This document shows positions 1-8,210 of a DNA stretch of 64,000 nucleotides, piece after piece; within the stretch, counting starts at the first letter, position 1; every line of letters begins with the position of its first letter. A program made the translations under genes and the position numbers. A model generated the notes under the pieces. That model was not told the DNA's origin, made no database searches, and worked only from the letters and a program-made list of their open reading frames with translations. The stretch comes from an uncultured Collinsella sp. (GTDB taxonomy: Bacteria > Actinomycetota > Coriobacteriia > Coriobacteriales > Coriobacteriaceae): assembly GCA_902491345.1 (NCBI GenBank), contig CABUHI010000010.1, forward strand, positions 3,610 to 67,609, in the 5' to 3' direction.

Positions 1-2573
1 GGGTAGCGCGGGTTGGCGCCGGTGCACTGGTCGTTGAATGCCTGCTCGGTCATCTCGTCGAGGGTGTCGAGGAAGTACTGCTCGTCAACACCGTAGTCGG
101 CGATGGTCTTCTTGACGCCGATGAAGTCCTTGAGCTCCTCGAGCTTCGTGATGAAGTTCTCGAAGACCTCCTTGTCGTCCTTGCCCTCGATGCCGCAGTA
201 CTTGGCCATCTCGGCGTAGTTGTGCAGCGCGTTGGGGTAAGGATACTGGGAGAAAGTACCCATCTTGACGGGAGCCTCGGCGGCGTTGTAGCGCATGACG
301 CGGGTCAGGATGACGGCGTTTGCGAGGCCGTGGGGCAGGTGATGGAAAGCGCCGAGCTTGTGGGCCATGGAGTGGTTGAGGCCCAGGAAGGCGTTGGCGA
401 AGGCCATACCGGCCATGCAGGAGGCGTTGTGCATCTCCTCGCGGGCGTGCGGGTCCTTGGCGCCGTTCGTGAAGCTGGAGGGCAGGTTCTCGAAGACGAG
501 CTTGGCAGCGCGCTCGGAGAGGCCCTTGGTGTAGTCGGAAGCCATGATGGAGACGTAGGACTCGATGGCGTGGGTCATGACGTCGATGCCGGAGGCAGCG
601 GTCAGGCCGCGCGGGGCGGTCATGCAGTTGTCGGCGTCGACGATAGCCATGTTGGGGAGCAGCGCGTAGTCGGCGAGCGGCCACTTGATGCCGGTCTCCT
701 TGTCGGTGATGATGGCGAACGGCGTGCACTCGGAGCCGGTACCCGAAGAGGTCGGGACGGCGACGAAGTAGGCCTTCTTGCCCATCTCGGGGAAGGTGAA
801 GATACGCTTGCGGATGTCCATGAAGTCCATGGCCATGTCCTCAAACTTGCACTCGGGGTGCTCGTACATCATCCACATGATCTTGCCGGCGTCCATAGCG
901 GAGCCACCGCCGACGGCGATGATGACGTCCGGCTCAAAGAGAGCCATCTGCTTGGCGCCGCGACGTGCGCACTGCAGCGACGGATCGGGCTCGACGTCGT
1001 AGAAGCAGTCGTGGGCGATGCCCATCTCGTCGAGCTTGGCCTCGATGGCGCGGGTGTTGCCATTCTTGAAGAGGAACTGGTCGGTGACGATGAAGGCGCG
1101 CTTCTTGCCCATGACGTTGCCCAGCTCGTCGAGGGCGACGGGCGTGGAACCCTTCTTGAAGTAGACCTTCTCGGGAGCGCGGAACCACAGCATGTTCTCA
1201 CGGCGCTCGGCCACAGTCTTAACGTTGATCAAGTGCTTCACCCCAACGTTCTCGGAGACGGAGTTGCCGCCCCAGGAGCCGCAGCCCAGGGTCAGAGACG
1301 GCTTCATGCCAAAGTTGTACAGGTCACCGATGCCGCCGTGCGAGGACGGGGTGTTGATGACGATACGGCAGGCCTTCATGACGTGCTCGAACAGGCTGAT
1401 CTTCTCGGCCTGGGCGGGGTGCACGTACAGAGAGGCGGTGTGGCCCGGGCCACCGGCGAGCACCAGGTGCTCGGCCTTGTCGACGGCCTCCTGGAAGTCC
1501 TTGGCGTGGTACATGGCCAGGACCGGGGAGAGCTTCTCGTGGGAGAACTCCTCCTTGGCGGGGTCGGTGGAGGTGACCTCAGCGATCAGGATCTTGGTCT
1601 TGGCGGGAACCTCGATGCCGGCGAGCTCGGCGATCTTGGCGGCAGCCATGCCGGGGATGCGGTGATCCAGGGCGCCGTTCTTGAACATGGCGGCACGCAG
1701 GGCCTCCATCTCGGCACCCTGCTTGACGAAGTAGCAGCCGCGCTTCTGGAACTCGGCCTTAACCTGGTCATAGATGCTGTCGATGACGGTCACGGACTGC
1801 TCGGAAGCGCAGATCATGCCGTTATCGAAGGTCTTGGAGTGGATGATGGAGTTGACGGCGAGCAGCACGTCGGCGGTGTCGTCGATGACGACCGGGGTGT
1901 TACCGGCGCCAACGCCCAGGGCGGGCTTGCCCGAGGAGTAAGCGGCCTTGACCATGCCCGGGCCACCGGTGGCGAGGATGATATCGACGTCGCGCATGAC
2001 CATGTTGGTCAGCTCGATGGAGGGGACATCGACCCAGCCGATGATGCCCTCGGGGGCGCCGGCCTTGACGGCGGCGTCAAGCACGAGCTTGGCGGCGGCG
2101 ATGGTGCACTTGGCGGCTGCCGGGTGCGGGGAGATGATGATGGCGTTGCGGGTCTTCAGGCTGATCAGCGTCTTGAAGATCGCGGTGGAGGTGGGGTTGG
2201 TCGTCGGGATGACGGCGCCCACGATGCCGATGGGCTCGGCGATCTTGGTGATGCCGTAAGCCTCGTCGCGCTCCAGAACGCCACAGGTCTTGGTGTTCTT
2301 GTAAGCGTTGTAGATGTACTCTGCGGCGTAGTGGTTCTTGATGACCTTGTCCTCAAGAACGCCGCGGCCGGTCTCCTCGATGGCCATCTTTGCCAACGGG
2401 ATACGAGCCTTGTTGGCGGCCATGGCGGCCTCATAGAAGATCTTGTCGACCTGCTCCTGCGTGTACGTAGCAAAAAGCGCCTGGGCCTCTCGCATCTGAG
2501 CGAGCTTAGCCTCAAGCGCCTCTACGTTGTCCACAATTGCGGGAGTAGTGTTTTCCGGTGACTTTTTCACCAT
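1..2573 (-). CDS. adhE: bifunctional acetaldehyde-CoA / alcohol dehydrogenase AdhE (3' end outside window)
   Basis: Fermentative enzyme reducing acetyl-CoA to acetaldehyde and then ethanol, reoxidising two NADH. Reading the minus strand gives 857 codons with no stop before base 1. The last residues, CTGANPRY, are the family's conserved near-C-terminal motif, so only a short tail is missing. Residues 1 to about 450 are an aldehyde dehydrogenase domain (TGGPGMV, the thiol-nucleophile segment GMICASEQ, GAGNTPV). The rest is an iron-dependent alcohol dehydrogenase (GGGSAMDAGK, PTSSGTGSE, HAIESY, GLNHSMAHKLG). Start ATG at 2573 has an AGGAG Shine-Dalgarno 7 bases upstream. It is monocistronic at its 5' side, with its own promoter region. 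Identity is very secure from the two-domain architecture. Confidence 0.97.
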   Translation of the reverse strand, partial: MVKKSPENTTPAIVDNVEALEAKLAQMREAQALFATYTQEQVDKIFYEAAMAANKARIPLAKMAIEETGRGVLEDKVIKNHYAAEYIYNAYKNTKTCGVLERDEAYGITKIAEPIGIVGAVIPTTNPTSTAIFKTLISLKTRNAIIISPHPAAAKCTIAAAKLVLDAAVKAGAPEGIIGWVDVPSIELTNMVMRDVDIILATGGPGMVKAAYSSGKPALGVGAGNTPVVIDDTADVLLAVNSIIHSKTFDNGMICASEQSVTVIDSIYDQVKAEFQKRGCYFVKQGAEMEALRAAMFKNGALDHRIPGMAAAKIAELAGIEVPAKTKILIAEVTSTDPAKEEFSHEKLSPVLAMYHAKDFQEAVDKAEHLVLAGGPGHTASLYVHPAQAEKISLFEHVMKACRIVINTPSSHGGIGDLYNFGMKPSLTLGCGSWGGNSVSENVGVKHLINVKTVAERRENMLWFRAPEKVYFKKGSTPVALDELGNVMGKKRAFIVTDQFLFKNGNTRAIEAKLDEMGIAHDCFYDVEPDPSLQCARRGAKQMALFEPDVIIAVGGGSAMDAGKIMWMMYEHPECKFEDMAMDFMDIRKRIFTFPEMGKKAYFVAVPTSSGTGSECTPFAIITDKETGIKWPLADYALLPNMAIVDADNCMTAPRGLTAASGIDVMTHAIESYVSIMASDYTKGLSERAAKLVFENLPSSFTNGAKDPHAREEMHNASCMAGMAFANAFLGLNHSMAHKLGAFHHLPHGLANAVILTRVMRYNAAEAPVKMGTFSQYPYPNALHNYAEMAKYCGIEGKDDKEVFENFITKLEELKDFIGVKKTIADYGVDEQYFLDTLDEMTEQAFNDQCTGANPRY

Positions 2574-2613
2574 TTGTGTCTCCTTGCGATCGGAGATTTA
2601 CCCTACGCCTTGC

Positions 2614-2622
2614 ATGATAGCA
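2614..2622 (-). promoter_or_regulatory. candidate extended -10 promoter for adhE
   Basis: On the minus strand the sequence reads TGCTATCAT, an extended -10 (TGn plus a 5/6 match to TATAAT), about 40 bases before the adhE start. No convincing -35 was found. Inferred from sequence only. Confidence 0.4.
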
Positions 2623-2666
2623 AGAAATTATTCGGCGAACGGTAAGATTCCTCTAAAAGGCACACT

Positions 2667-2694
2667 AAAACGCTTCAATAAAATGAAGCGTTTT
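2667..2694. repeat. 11-bp inverted repeat upstream of adhE (possible operator)
   Basis: AAAACGCTTCA, a 6-base spacer (ATAAAA), then TGAAGCGTTTT: perfect 11-bp arms. It lies about 45 bases upstream of the candidate adhE -10 and far from any gene ending here, so an operator is as likely as a terminator. It does not resemble the Rex consensus. The rest of 2574-2905 holds the adhE promoter and the left transposase-associated palindrome. Confidence 0.5.
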
Positions 2695-2730
2695 AACTAA
2701 AACTATTTGCCTGCTCTTCCGCCCCGCTCG

Positions 2731-2780
2731 TTGGGGACAGGCTTACATGAGTGCTTTCACTCATTTGGGACAGACATCGT
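2731..2780 (+). repeat. REP-like palindrome, left copy flanking the transposase
   Basis: A TTGGGGACAG...TTTGGGACAGAC frame surrounds a hairpin, ATGAGTG-CTTT-CACTCAT (2747-2764). A near-identical copy occurs in inverted orientation at 3722-3775, on the other side of the transposase gene. Copies differ at only a few positions, including one in the hairpin stem. Confidence 0.85.
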
Positions 2781-2905
2781 TTTGCCATTTTGCCGTTCTG
2801 GGCCTGTTATTGCCGCTTATTGGATATAAATAGGTTGCAGGCTCAGCATTTCGCGTTGCTTCTCTCCTTTTAGGTGTTGCCTGAACAGTTTTGAAAGGAG
2901 AGATT

Positions 2906-3682
2906 ATGCCCCGATGCGTCCGCCCCGTTTCGATCACTGGCTATTACCACGTCTTTGACCGCGGCAACTCCAAACAGATTATTTTTGAAGATGACTCCGA
3001 CCGTTATCGTTTCTTATCGGATATCTCGGACAGGTTTGCGCGCCATGAAGTGGCGGTGTTGGCTTGGTGCCTTATGGACAATCACTTCCATTTGATGGTT
3101 GATGACCCATTTGACAACCTTTCAAAGGCAATGCAGTGCGCGCTGACGGCATATGCCAAGTATTTCAATGGAAAAACGGGGAGAACGGGACATCTGTTTG
3201 ACAATCGCTATTCGCGGGTCGCGGTTGAGTCGGACGCGCAGGCGGTGCAGCTGCTCGACTATATTCATCTCAATCCCGTGAAGGGTGCGCTTGACTCGCT
3301 CGATGCGTACCGCTGGTCAAGCTATAAGGCGTATCAGCTGGGCTATGATCCCTTTGACATCTGTGATGCGGCCCCTATGCTCGATATTGTCGGTGGCTCC
3401 CGTTGCTATTGCGAGCATCTCGAGGAAGTTGCCGGGCGCATCTGGTCAATGGAGGTTCTTCCACGCCGGCGGATCCCCGATGAGGAGGCCCTTTCCGTTG
3501 CGCGCGAAGTTCTGCCGAGCATAGATCCTGCACTGCTCAAAGCCCTGCCACGCCCCGAACGCGATGCGTGTCTGCTGAGGCTTAGGCGGGCGCATCTCAC
3601 GGTCAAGCAAATTGCCCGTATCACCGGCATCGGCGCTACAAGCGTGACCAAGGCAACTGCAGACTGGAAGGATGCTGCGTGA
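2906..3682 (+). CDS. REP-associated tyrosine transposase (RAYT, Y1_Tnp family)
   Basis: A 258-residue single-strand DNA nuclease of the IS200/IS605-related Y1 family. The HUH motif appears as NHFHLMVD (His60 and His62 numbered from ATG 2906). The catalytic-tyrosine region is DYIHLNPVKG (Tyr119), followed by the family signature YRWSSYKAY. The C-terminus (about 220-255) contains a helix-turn-helix-like segment (LTVKQIARITGIG). ATG 2906 is chosen over an in-frame TTG at 2891 because AAAGGAGAG lies immediately before it. The gene sits between inverted REP-like palindromes, as expected for a RAYT, which processes such hairpins rather than moving as a classic insertion sequence. It is intact. Confidence 0.93.
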   Translation: MPRCVRPVSITGYYHVFDRGNSKQIIFEDDSDRYRFLSDISDRFARHEVAVLAWCLMDNHFHLMVDDPFDNLSKAMQCALTAYAKYFNGKTGRTGHLFDNRYSRVAVESDAQAVQLLDYIHLNPVKGALDSLDAYRWSSYKAYQLGYDPFDICDAAPMLDIVGGSRCYCEHLEEVAGRIWSMEVLPRRRIPDEEALSVAREVLPSIDPALLKALPRPERDACLLRLRRAHLTVKQIARITGIGATSVTKATADWKDAA

Positions 3683-3721
3683 GGCAGGGGCCGGAGCCAG
3701 TCAGTGCGTCGCATGCGTGCT

Positions 3722-3775
3722 TCATGTCTGTCCCCAATGCGTGAAAGCACTCATGTAAGTCTGTCCCCAATGAGT
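3722..3775 (-). repeat. REP-like palindrome, right copy (inverted)
   Basis: Read on the minus strand this matches the left copy: TTGGGGACAGACTTACATG, hairpin ATGAGTG-CTTT-CACGCAT (one stem mismatch), then TTGGGGACAGACATG. Together the two copies form an inverted pair around the transposase, like a BIME or the ends of a composite unit. Confidence 0.85.
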
Positions 3776-3812
3776 GCAAAAAAGGCGCCCTCCGTAGGGG
3801 AGGGCGCCTTTG
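3775..3812 (-). terminator. rho-independent terminator of rpmB
   Basis: Minus-strand reading gives AAAGGCGCCCTCC, loop, GGAGGGCGCCTTT and a T tract (the six A's at 3778-3783 on the + strand). The 13-bp GC-rich stem lies about 70 bases after the rpmB stop. Confidence 0.85.
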
Positions 3813-3879
3813 GTAAGTTCTATATGAACGCGAGGTCTTTGACCCGGAGAGTCCGAGGTACTTGTTGGTAAGACCTTAT

Positions 3880-4068
3880 TTAGGAGCGCGCAACCTTGCC
3901 AGACTTGAGGCAGGTGGAGCAAACGTTCATCTTGCGACGGTGACCATCGACGACAACGTAGACGCGCTGGATGTTGGGGCGGAACTTACGGTTGGTGACG
4001 CGGTGAGAGTGGCTGATGGAGCGACCGGCAACGGGGTGCTTACCGCAAACTTCGCAAACTTTGGACAT
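3880..4068 (-). CDS. rpmB: 50S ribosomal protein L28
   Basis: A 62-residue ribosomal large-subunit protein. Reads MSKVCEVCGKHPVAGRSISH with SHRVTNRKFRPNIQRV, typical of L28. Two CxxC pairs (CEVC near the N-terminus, CSTC near residue 50) mark the zinc-binding C+ form rather than the cysteine-free zinc-independent paralogue. ATG 4068 is selected over an upstream in-frame ATG because AAGGAGG lies 7 bases before it. Single-gene unit with its own terminator. Confidence 0.97.
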   Translation of the reverse strand: MSKVCEVCGKHPVAGRSISHSHRVTNRKFRPNIQRVYVVVDGHRRKMNVCSTCLKSGKVARS

Positions 4069-4122
4069 AACTGACCCTCCTTGGGCGACAAACGAACATG
4101 TCGCGTTAACAAACAAGCCTGA

Positions 4123-4131
4123 ACTATAGCA
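4123..4131 (-). promoter_or_regulatory. extended -10 promoter of rpmB
   Basis: Minus-strand TGCTATAGT, the same extended -10 nonamer found before rpsT (16811-16819). The interval 4132-4383 otherwise shows nothing firm; the pyr promoter should lie in it. Confidence 0.55.
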
Positions 4132-4383
4132 CAGAAGCAGCTCTCTGTGCGTAATCTACACAGAGATATTCCTCTTTTGGCGATAGTGCTCACGCCACGG
4201 CCCTGGACGTAGATCCGATTTGCGTGCAGCAGAGGGGATTATGCCAGCTCGTGCGTGCGTTTTCAAGCTTGTCCCACAAATATATATAGGTTTATGGAGC
4301 ATTGGGCTCCGTTTACGGATTGCTCTGTATTTATGCTCGCAATTAAGCCCGAGGTTGGCTACACTATCCCTTGACCATTAAAG

Positions 4384-4480
4384 GGGTACGAGATACCCAC
4401 ATGGAATTACATAGCTGCCAAAGAGCAGCCTTTCCTGTGGGTGTCTGGTCCGCTTTAAGCGGTCGGGCATCTATTTTTTT
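4384..4480 (+). promoter_or_regulatory. pyr operon leader: candidate PyrR-responsive transcription attenuator
   Basis: Mutually exclusive RNA hairpins precede pyrR. GATACCCACA (4392-4401) pairs with TGTGGGTGTC (4436-4445) around an inner hairpin GCTGC-CAAAGA-GCAGC whose hexaloop resembles PyrR-binding loops. A competing terminator forms from 4440 to 4471 (GGTGTCTGG-T-CCGC, loop TTTAA, GCGG-TCGGGCATC; continuous with one bulge and some GU pairs) followed by TATTTTTTT. The two structures share 4440-4445. A third alternative, GGGTA/TACCC at 4384-4398, could trap the 5' arm. Which state PyrR-UMP stabilises is inferred from the family. Confidence 0.7.
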
Positions 4481-4507
4481 GACTGTGTCAGCAGTCAAGA
4501 CATGTGA

Positions 4508-5104
<597 letters not shown>

Positions 5105-5108
5105 TACC

Positions 5109-6053
5109 GTGGCGTTCAACCATAAGCACCTGATCGACATTACCGAGTACTCCGAAGAGGATATCAAGCTCATCCTCGAGACCGCCAAGGCGTTCTCCGA
5201 GGTCAACGAGCGTGCCATCAAGAAGGTCCCCACGCTCAAGGGCAAGACCATCGTCAACATGTTCAACGAGCCCTCGACGCGCACCCGCAGCTCCTTCGAG
5301 CTTGCCGAGAAGCGCCTTTCGGCCGATAGCCTTAACTTTGGCGGCTCCTCGACCTCTACGGTCAAGGGCGAGAGCCTCGTCGACACCGTCGAGACCCTCA
5401 ACGCCTATAAGATCGACTGCATCGTCGTGCGCGATAAGCACGCCGGTGCTCCCTACATCGTCACGCAGAACTCGCCCGCGAGCGTCATCTGCGCCGGTGA
5501 CGGCAAGCACAACCACCCCACGCAGGCCCTTCTCGACCTGTACACCATCTGGGAGCATAAGGGTGACTTCCACGGTCTGAAGGTCGCCGTCGTCGGCGAT
5601 ATCTCACACTCCCGTGTCTGCGGCTCGCTGATTCCCGCCCTTAAGATCATGGGCTGCGAGACCTACGCCGTCGCCCCCGGCACGCTGCTGCCGCCGGCGC
5701 CCGAGGTTCTGGGCTGCGACCACGTGACGAGCGATCTCGATTCTGTCCTGCCCGAGCTGGACGTTGTCTACATGCTGCGCGTGCAGCAGGAGCGCCTCGA
5801 GGGTGCCCCGTTCCCGACCATTCGTGAGTACCACAAGCTCTTCGGTCTGACCAAGGACCGCGAGAAGCTCATGAAGCCCGACGCAATCATCTGCCACCCG
5901 GGCCCCATCAACCGCGGCGTCGAGTTCGACTCCTATATGGCCGACCACCCGCAACGCTCCGTCATCCTGGAGCAGGTCTACGCCGGTATCTGCGTGCGTA
6001 TGGCTATCCTGTATCTGCTGCTTGGAGGTGCCGATAATGGCCTTGCTTCTTAA
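5109..6053 (+). CDS. pyrB: aspartate carbamoyltransferase catalytic subunit
   Basis: Condenses carbamoyl phosphate with aspartate, the committed step of pyrimidine synthesis. 314 residues from GTG 5109, the normal catalytic-chain length. Carbamoyl-phosphate loop PSTRTRSSF is at 55-63; HPTQALLDLYT and HPGPINRGVE are further signatures. GTG 5109 is preferred to an in-frame GTG at 5097 because the GGGAGGTGAG Shine-Dalgarno (5092-5101) overlaps the latter and is correctly spaced for the former. No pyrI regulatory chain is present. Its end overlaps pyrC by 17 bases. Confidence 0.96.
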   Translation: MAFNHKHLIDITEYSEEDIKLILETAKAFSEVNERAIKKVPTLKGKTIVNMFNEPSTRTRSSFELAEKRLSADSLNFGGSSTSTVKGESLVDTVETLNAYKIDCIVVRDKHAGAPYIVTQNSPASVICAGDGKHNHPTQALLDLYTIWEHKGDFHGLKVAVVGDISHSRVCGSLIPALKIMGCETYAVAPGTLLPPAPEVLGCDHVTSDLDSVLPELDVVYMLRVQQERLEGAPFPTIREYHKLFGLTKDREKLMKPDAIICHPGPINRGVEFDSYMADHPQRSVILEQVYAGICVRMAILYLLLGGADNGLAS

Positions 6054-7326
6054 GAATGCCCACGTCGTCGACCCGTCCGTCGAGCTTGACGGTGTCGTTG
6101 ACGTCCTGATTGACGGCGACAAGATCGCCGAGGTCGGCGAGAATCTCGCCGTCGAGGGAGCCGAGGTTCGCGACCTTTCCGGCAAGTACCTCGTCCCCGG
6201 CCTGGTGGATATGCACGTTCACCTTCGCGAGCCCGGCTACGAGGTCAAAGAGGACATCGAGAGCGGCACCCGCGCGGCTGCCAAGGGCGGCTTTACCGGC
6301 GTGTGCTCCATGCCCAACACCGATCCCGTCACCGATAACGGCACTGTCGTGGAGTTCGTCAGGTCCCGTGCTGCCGAGGTCGGTCACTGCCGCGTCTATC
6401 CGTCGGGCGCCATGACCCGCGGTCTTAAGGGCGAGGCCATGTCCGAGATGGGCGATATGGTTGCCCACGGCGCCGTCGCCTTCACCGACGACGGTCGCGG
6501 CGTGCAGGGCGCGGGCATGCTCCGTCGCTGCATGGACTACGGCAAGATGTTCGGCAAGGTTTTTATGAGCCACTGCCAGGACGAGGACCTGGTCGGCCAC
6601 GGCCAGATCAACGAGGGCAAGGTTTCGACCCGTCTGGCTCTCGAGGGTTGGCCGGCTGCCGGCGAGGAGCTCCAGATCGCCCGCGACATCGAGATCGCCA
6701 AGCTGACTGGTGCCAAGCTGCACATCCAGCACATCTCCACCGCCCATGGCCTGGAGATCGTGCGTGCCGGTAAGGCCGCTGGCGTTCAGGTTACCTGCGA
6801 GGCCACCCCGCACCACATGTTCCTGACCGAGAACGACCTGGACGAGACCTACAACACCTCGCTCAAGGTCAACCCGCCGCTGCGTACCGAGGAGGATGCC
6901 GAGGCCATCCGTCAGGGCGTCATCGACGGCACCGTCGACGTTATCGTCACCGATCACGCTCCTCACACCCCGTGGGAGAAGGCCCGTGAGTTCGAGCTTG
7001 CGCCCTTTGGTATGATCGGCCTCGAGACCTCGCTGTCGCTCGTACTCACCGAGCTGGTCAACACGGGCAAGATGAGCATGGGCCGCATGGTCGAGCTCAT
7101 GGCCATCAAGCCGCGTGAGATCCTGGGTCTCGACCAGGTTCAGGTCAAGGCGGGCTCCGTTGCCGACCTGACCGTGTTCGACGCGTCCGCCACCTGGACG
7201 GTTGGCGAGGACGGTTACGAGTCGCGCGCCGAGAACTCCGGTTTTGCCGGCCGCACGCTCACCGGTCGTGCCACCGATGTGTTTGTCGGCGGTAAGCAGA
7301 CGCTTGCCGACGGCTGCATCTGCTAG
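6037..7326 (+). CDS. pyrC: dihydroorotase (class I)
   Basis: Zinc amidohydrolase that cyclises carbamoyl aspartate to dihydroorotate. 429 residues. Metal ligands are visible in DMHVHLREPG (His60, His62), SMPNTDP, HIQHIST and VTDHAPHT. ATG 6037 has GGAGG at 6023-6027 and lies inside the pyrB end, suggesting coupled translation. A hairpin and a 92-base gap follow before pyrK, the only sizeable break in the operon. Confidence 0.97.
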   Translation: MALLLKNAHVVDPSVELDGVVDVLIDGDKIAEVGENLAVEGAEVRDLSGKYLVPGLVDMHVHLREPGYEVKEDIESGTRAAAKGGFTGVCSMPNTDPVTDNGTVVEFVRSRAAEVGHCRVYPSGAMTRGLKGEAMSEMGDMVAHGAVAFTDDGRGVQGAGMLRRCMDYGKMFGKVFMSHCQDEDLVGHGQINEGKVSTRLALEGWPAAGEELQIARDIEIAKLTGAKLHIQHISTAHGLEIVRAGKAAGVQVTCEATPHHMFLTENDLDETYNTSLKVNPPLRTEEDAEAIRQGVIDGTVDVIVTDHAPHTPWEKAREFELAPFGMIGLETSLSLVLTELVNTGKMSMGRMVELMAIKPREILGLDQVQVKAGSVADLTVFDASATWTVGEDGYESRAENSGFAGRTLTGRATDVFVGGKQTLADGCIC

Positions 7327-7346
7327 CATAGCCTTATCGCTTTTGT

Positions 7347-7379
7347 GCGCGGCGCCCTTGCGGTGCCGCGCTTTCTATT
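7347..7379 (+). terminator. stem-loop between pyrC and pyrK (possible partial terminator or processing site)
   Basis: GCGCGGCGCC-CTTGC-GGTGCCGCGC, a 10-bp stem with one GU pair, followed by TTTCTATTC. The U run is short, so read-through to pyrK is plausible. Confidence 0.6.
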
Positions 7380-7418
7380 CGTTTGGACCATGCAACCGCA
7401 TGGGGGATTGGAGCGTCT

Positions 7419-8210
7419 ATGCCCACACCTTCCACTGCACGCATGCACGACTTCGAGGTCGTCTCGAACCGGGAGATTGCCGACGGCATCTTCTCGCTCG
7501 TCATCTCGGCCCCCAAGCTTGCAAGTGCGCTCAAGCCCGGTCAGTTTGTGAACATCGCCGTACCCGGCGATGCGTCCTCGCTGCTCCGCGTGCCCCTGAG
7601 CTACTACCGCGCCGACGCCGAGGCCGGCACCGTCGAGCTGTGGTACGCCGTCGTGGGCGACGATACCCGTCGTTTGTCCCAGATGGGCCCTGGCTCCACC
7701 TCTAACCTGCTGGGCCCCGGTGGCCGTGGCTGGATGGTTCCCGAGGGCACCAGGAAGGCCCTGCTCGTCGCCGGTGGCATCGGCGTTCCTCCTGTGCTGT
7801 GCCTGGCCGGTATGCTTGCCGAGCAGGGTGTTGACGTGGATGTGTGCCTGGGCTTTGGCACCGCTTCCAAGGCCGTGGGTGTCGATGAGTTCCGCGCGCT
7901 GGGCGCCACGGTTAACGTTTGCACCGATGATGGCACGCTGGGCACGCACGGTTTTTGCACCGATCCTGCTGCCGAGCTGCTTAGCGAGGGCGGCTACGAC
8001 TATGTCGCCAGCTGCGGTCCCGCCGTCATGATGAAGAAAGTCGCCGCCGCTGCCGCCGAGGCCGGTGCGTACTGCGAGGTGTCGCTTGAGCGCATGATGA
8101 GCTGTGGCTTTGGCGCCTGCAACACCTGCAATGTCGAGACGGTCGACGGTATGAAGGGCGCTTGCATGTGCGGCCCCGTGTTCGATGCTTCCAAGGTGGT
8201 GGTCTTCTAG
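7419..8210 (+). CDS. pyrK: dihydroorotate dehydrogenase B electron-transfer subunit
   Basis: FAD/[2Fe-2S] subunit passing electrons from PyrD to NAD+. 263 residues. N-terminal ferredoxin-reductase fold (KPGQFVNIAVPG, RVPLSYY), NAD-binding segment LLVAGGIGVPPVL, and a C-terminal cluster motif CGFGACNTC with a further Cys in GACMCGP. ATG 7419 follows GGGGGATTGGAG; an upstream in-frame TTG at 7383 lacks a ribosome site, and a later ATG at 7443 is possible. Pairing with the adjacent pyrD marks a class 1B, NAD-linked enzyme. Confidence 0.94.
   Translation: MPTPSTARMHDFEVVSNREIADGIFSLVISAPKLASALKPGQFVNIAVPGDASSLLRVPLSYYRADAEAGTVELWYAVVGDDTRRLSQMGPGSTSNLLGPGGRGWMVPEGTRKALLVAGGIGVPPVLCLAGMLAEQGVDVDVCLGFGTASKAVGVDEFRALGATVNVCTDDGTLGTHGFCTDPAAELLSEGGYDYVASCGPAVMMKKVAAAAAEAGAYCEVSLERMMSCGFGACNTCNVETVDGMKGACMCGPVFDASKVVVF

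Noticed and set aside
222..2561. Long + strand open frame of 779 codons opposite adhE
   Set aside because: Low-complexity Gly/Val/His/Leu/Asp-rich translation with no domain; it is the antisense shadow of the AdhE gene in high-GC sequence.
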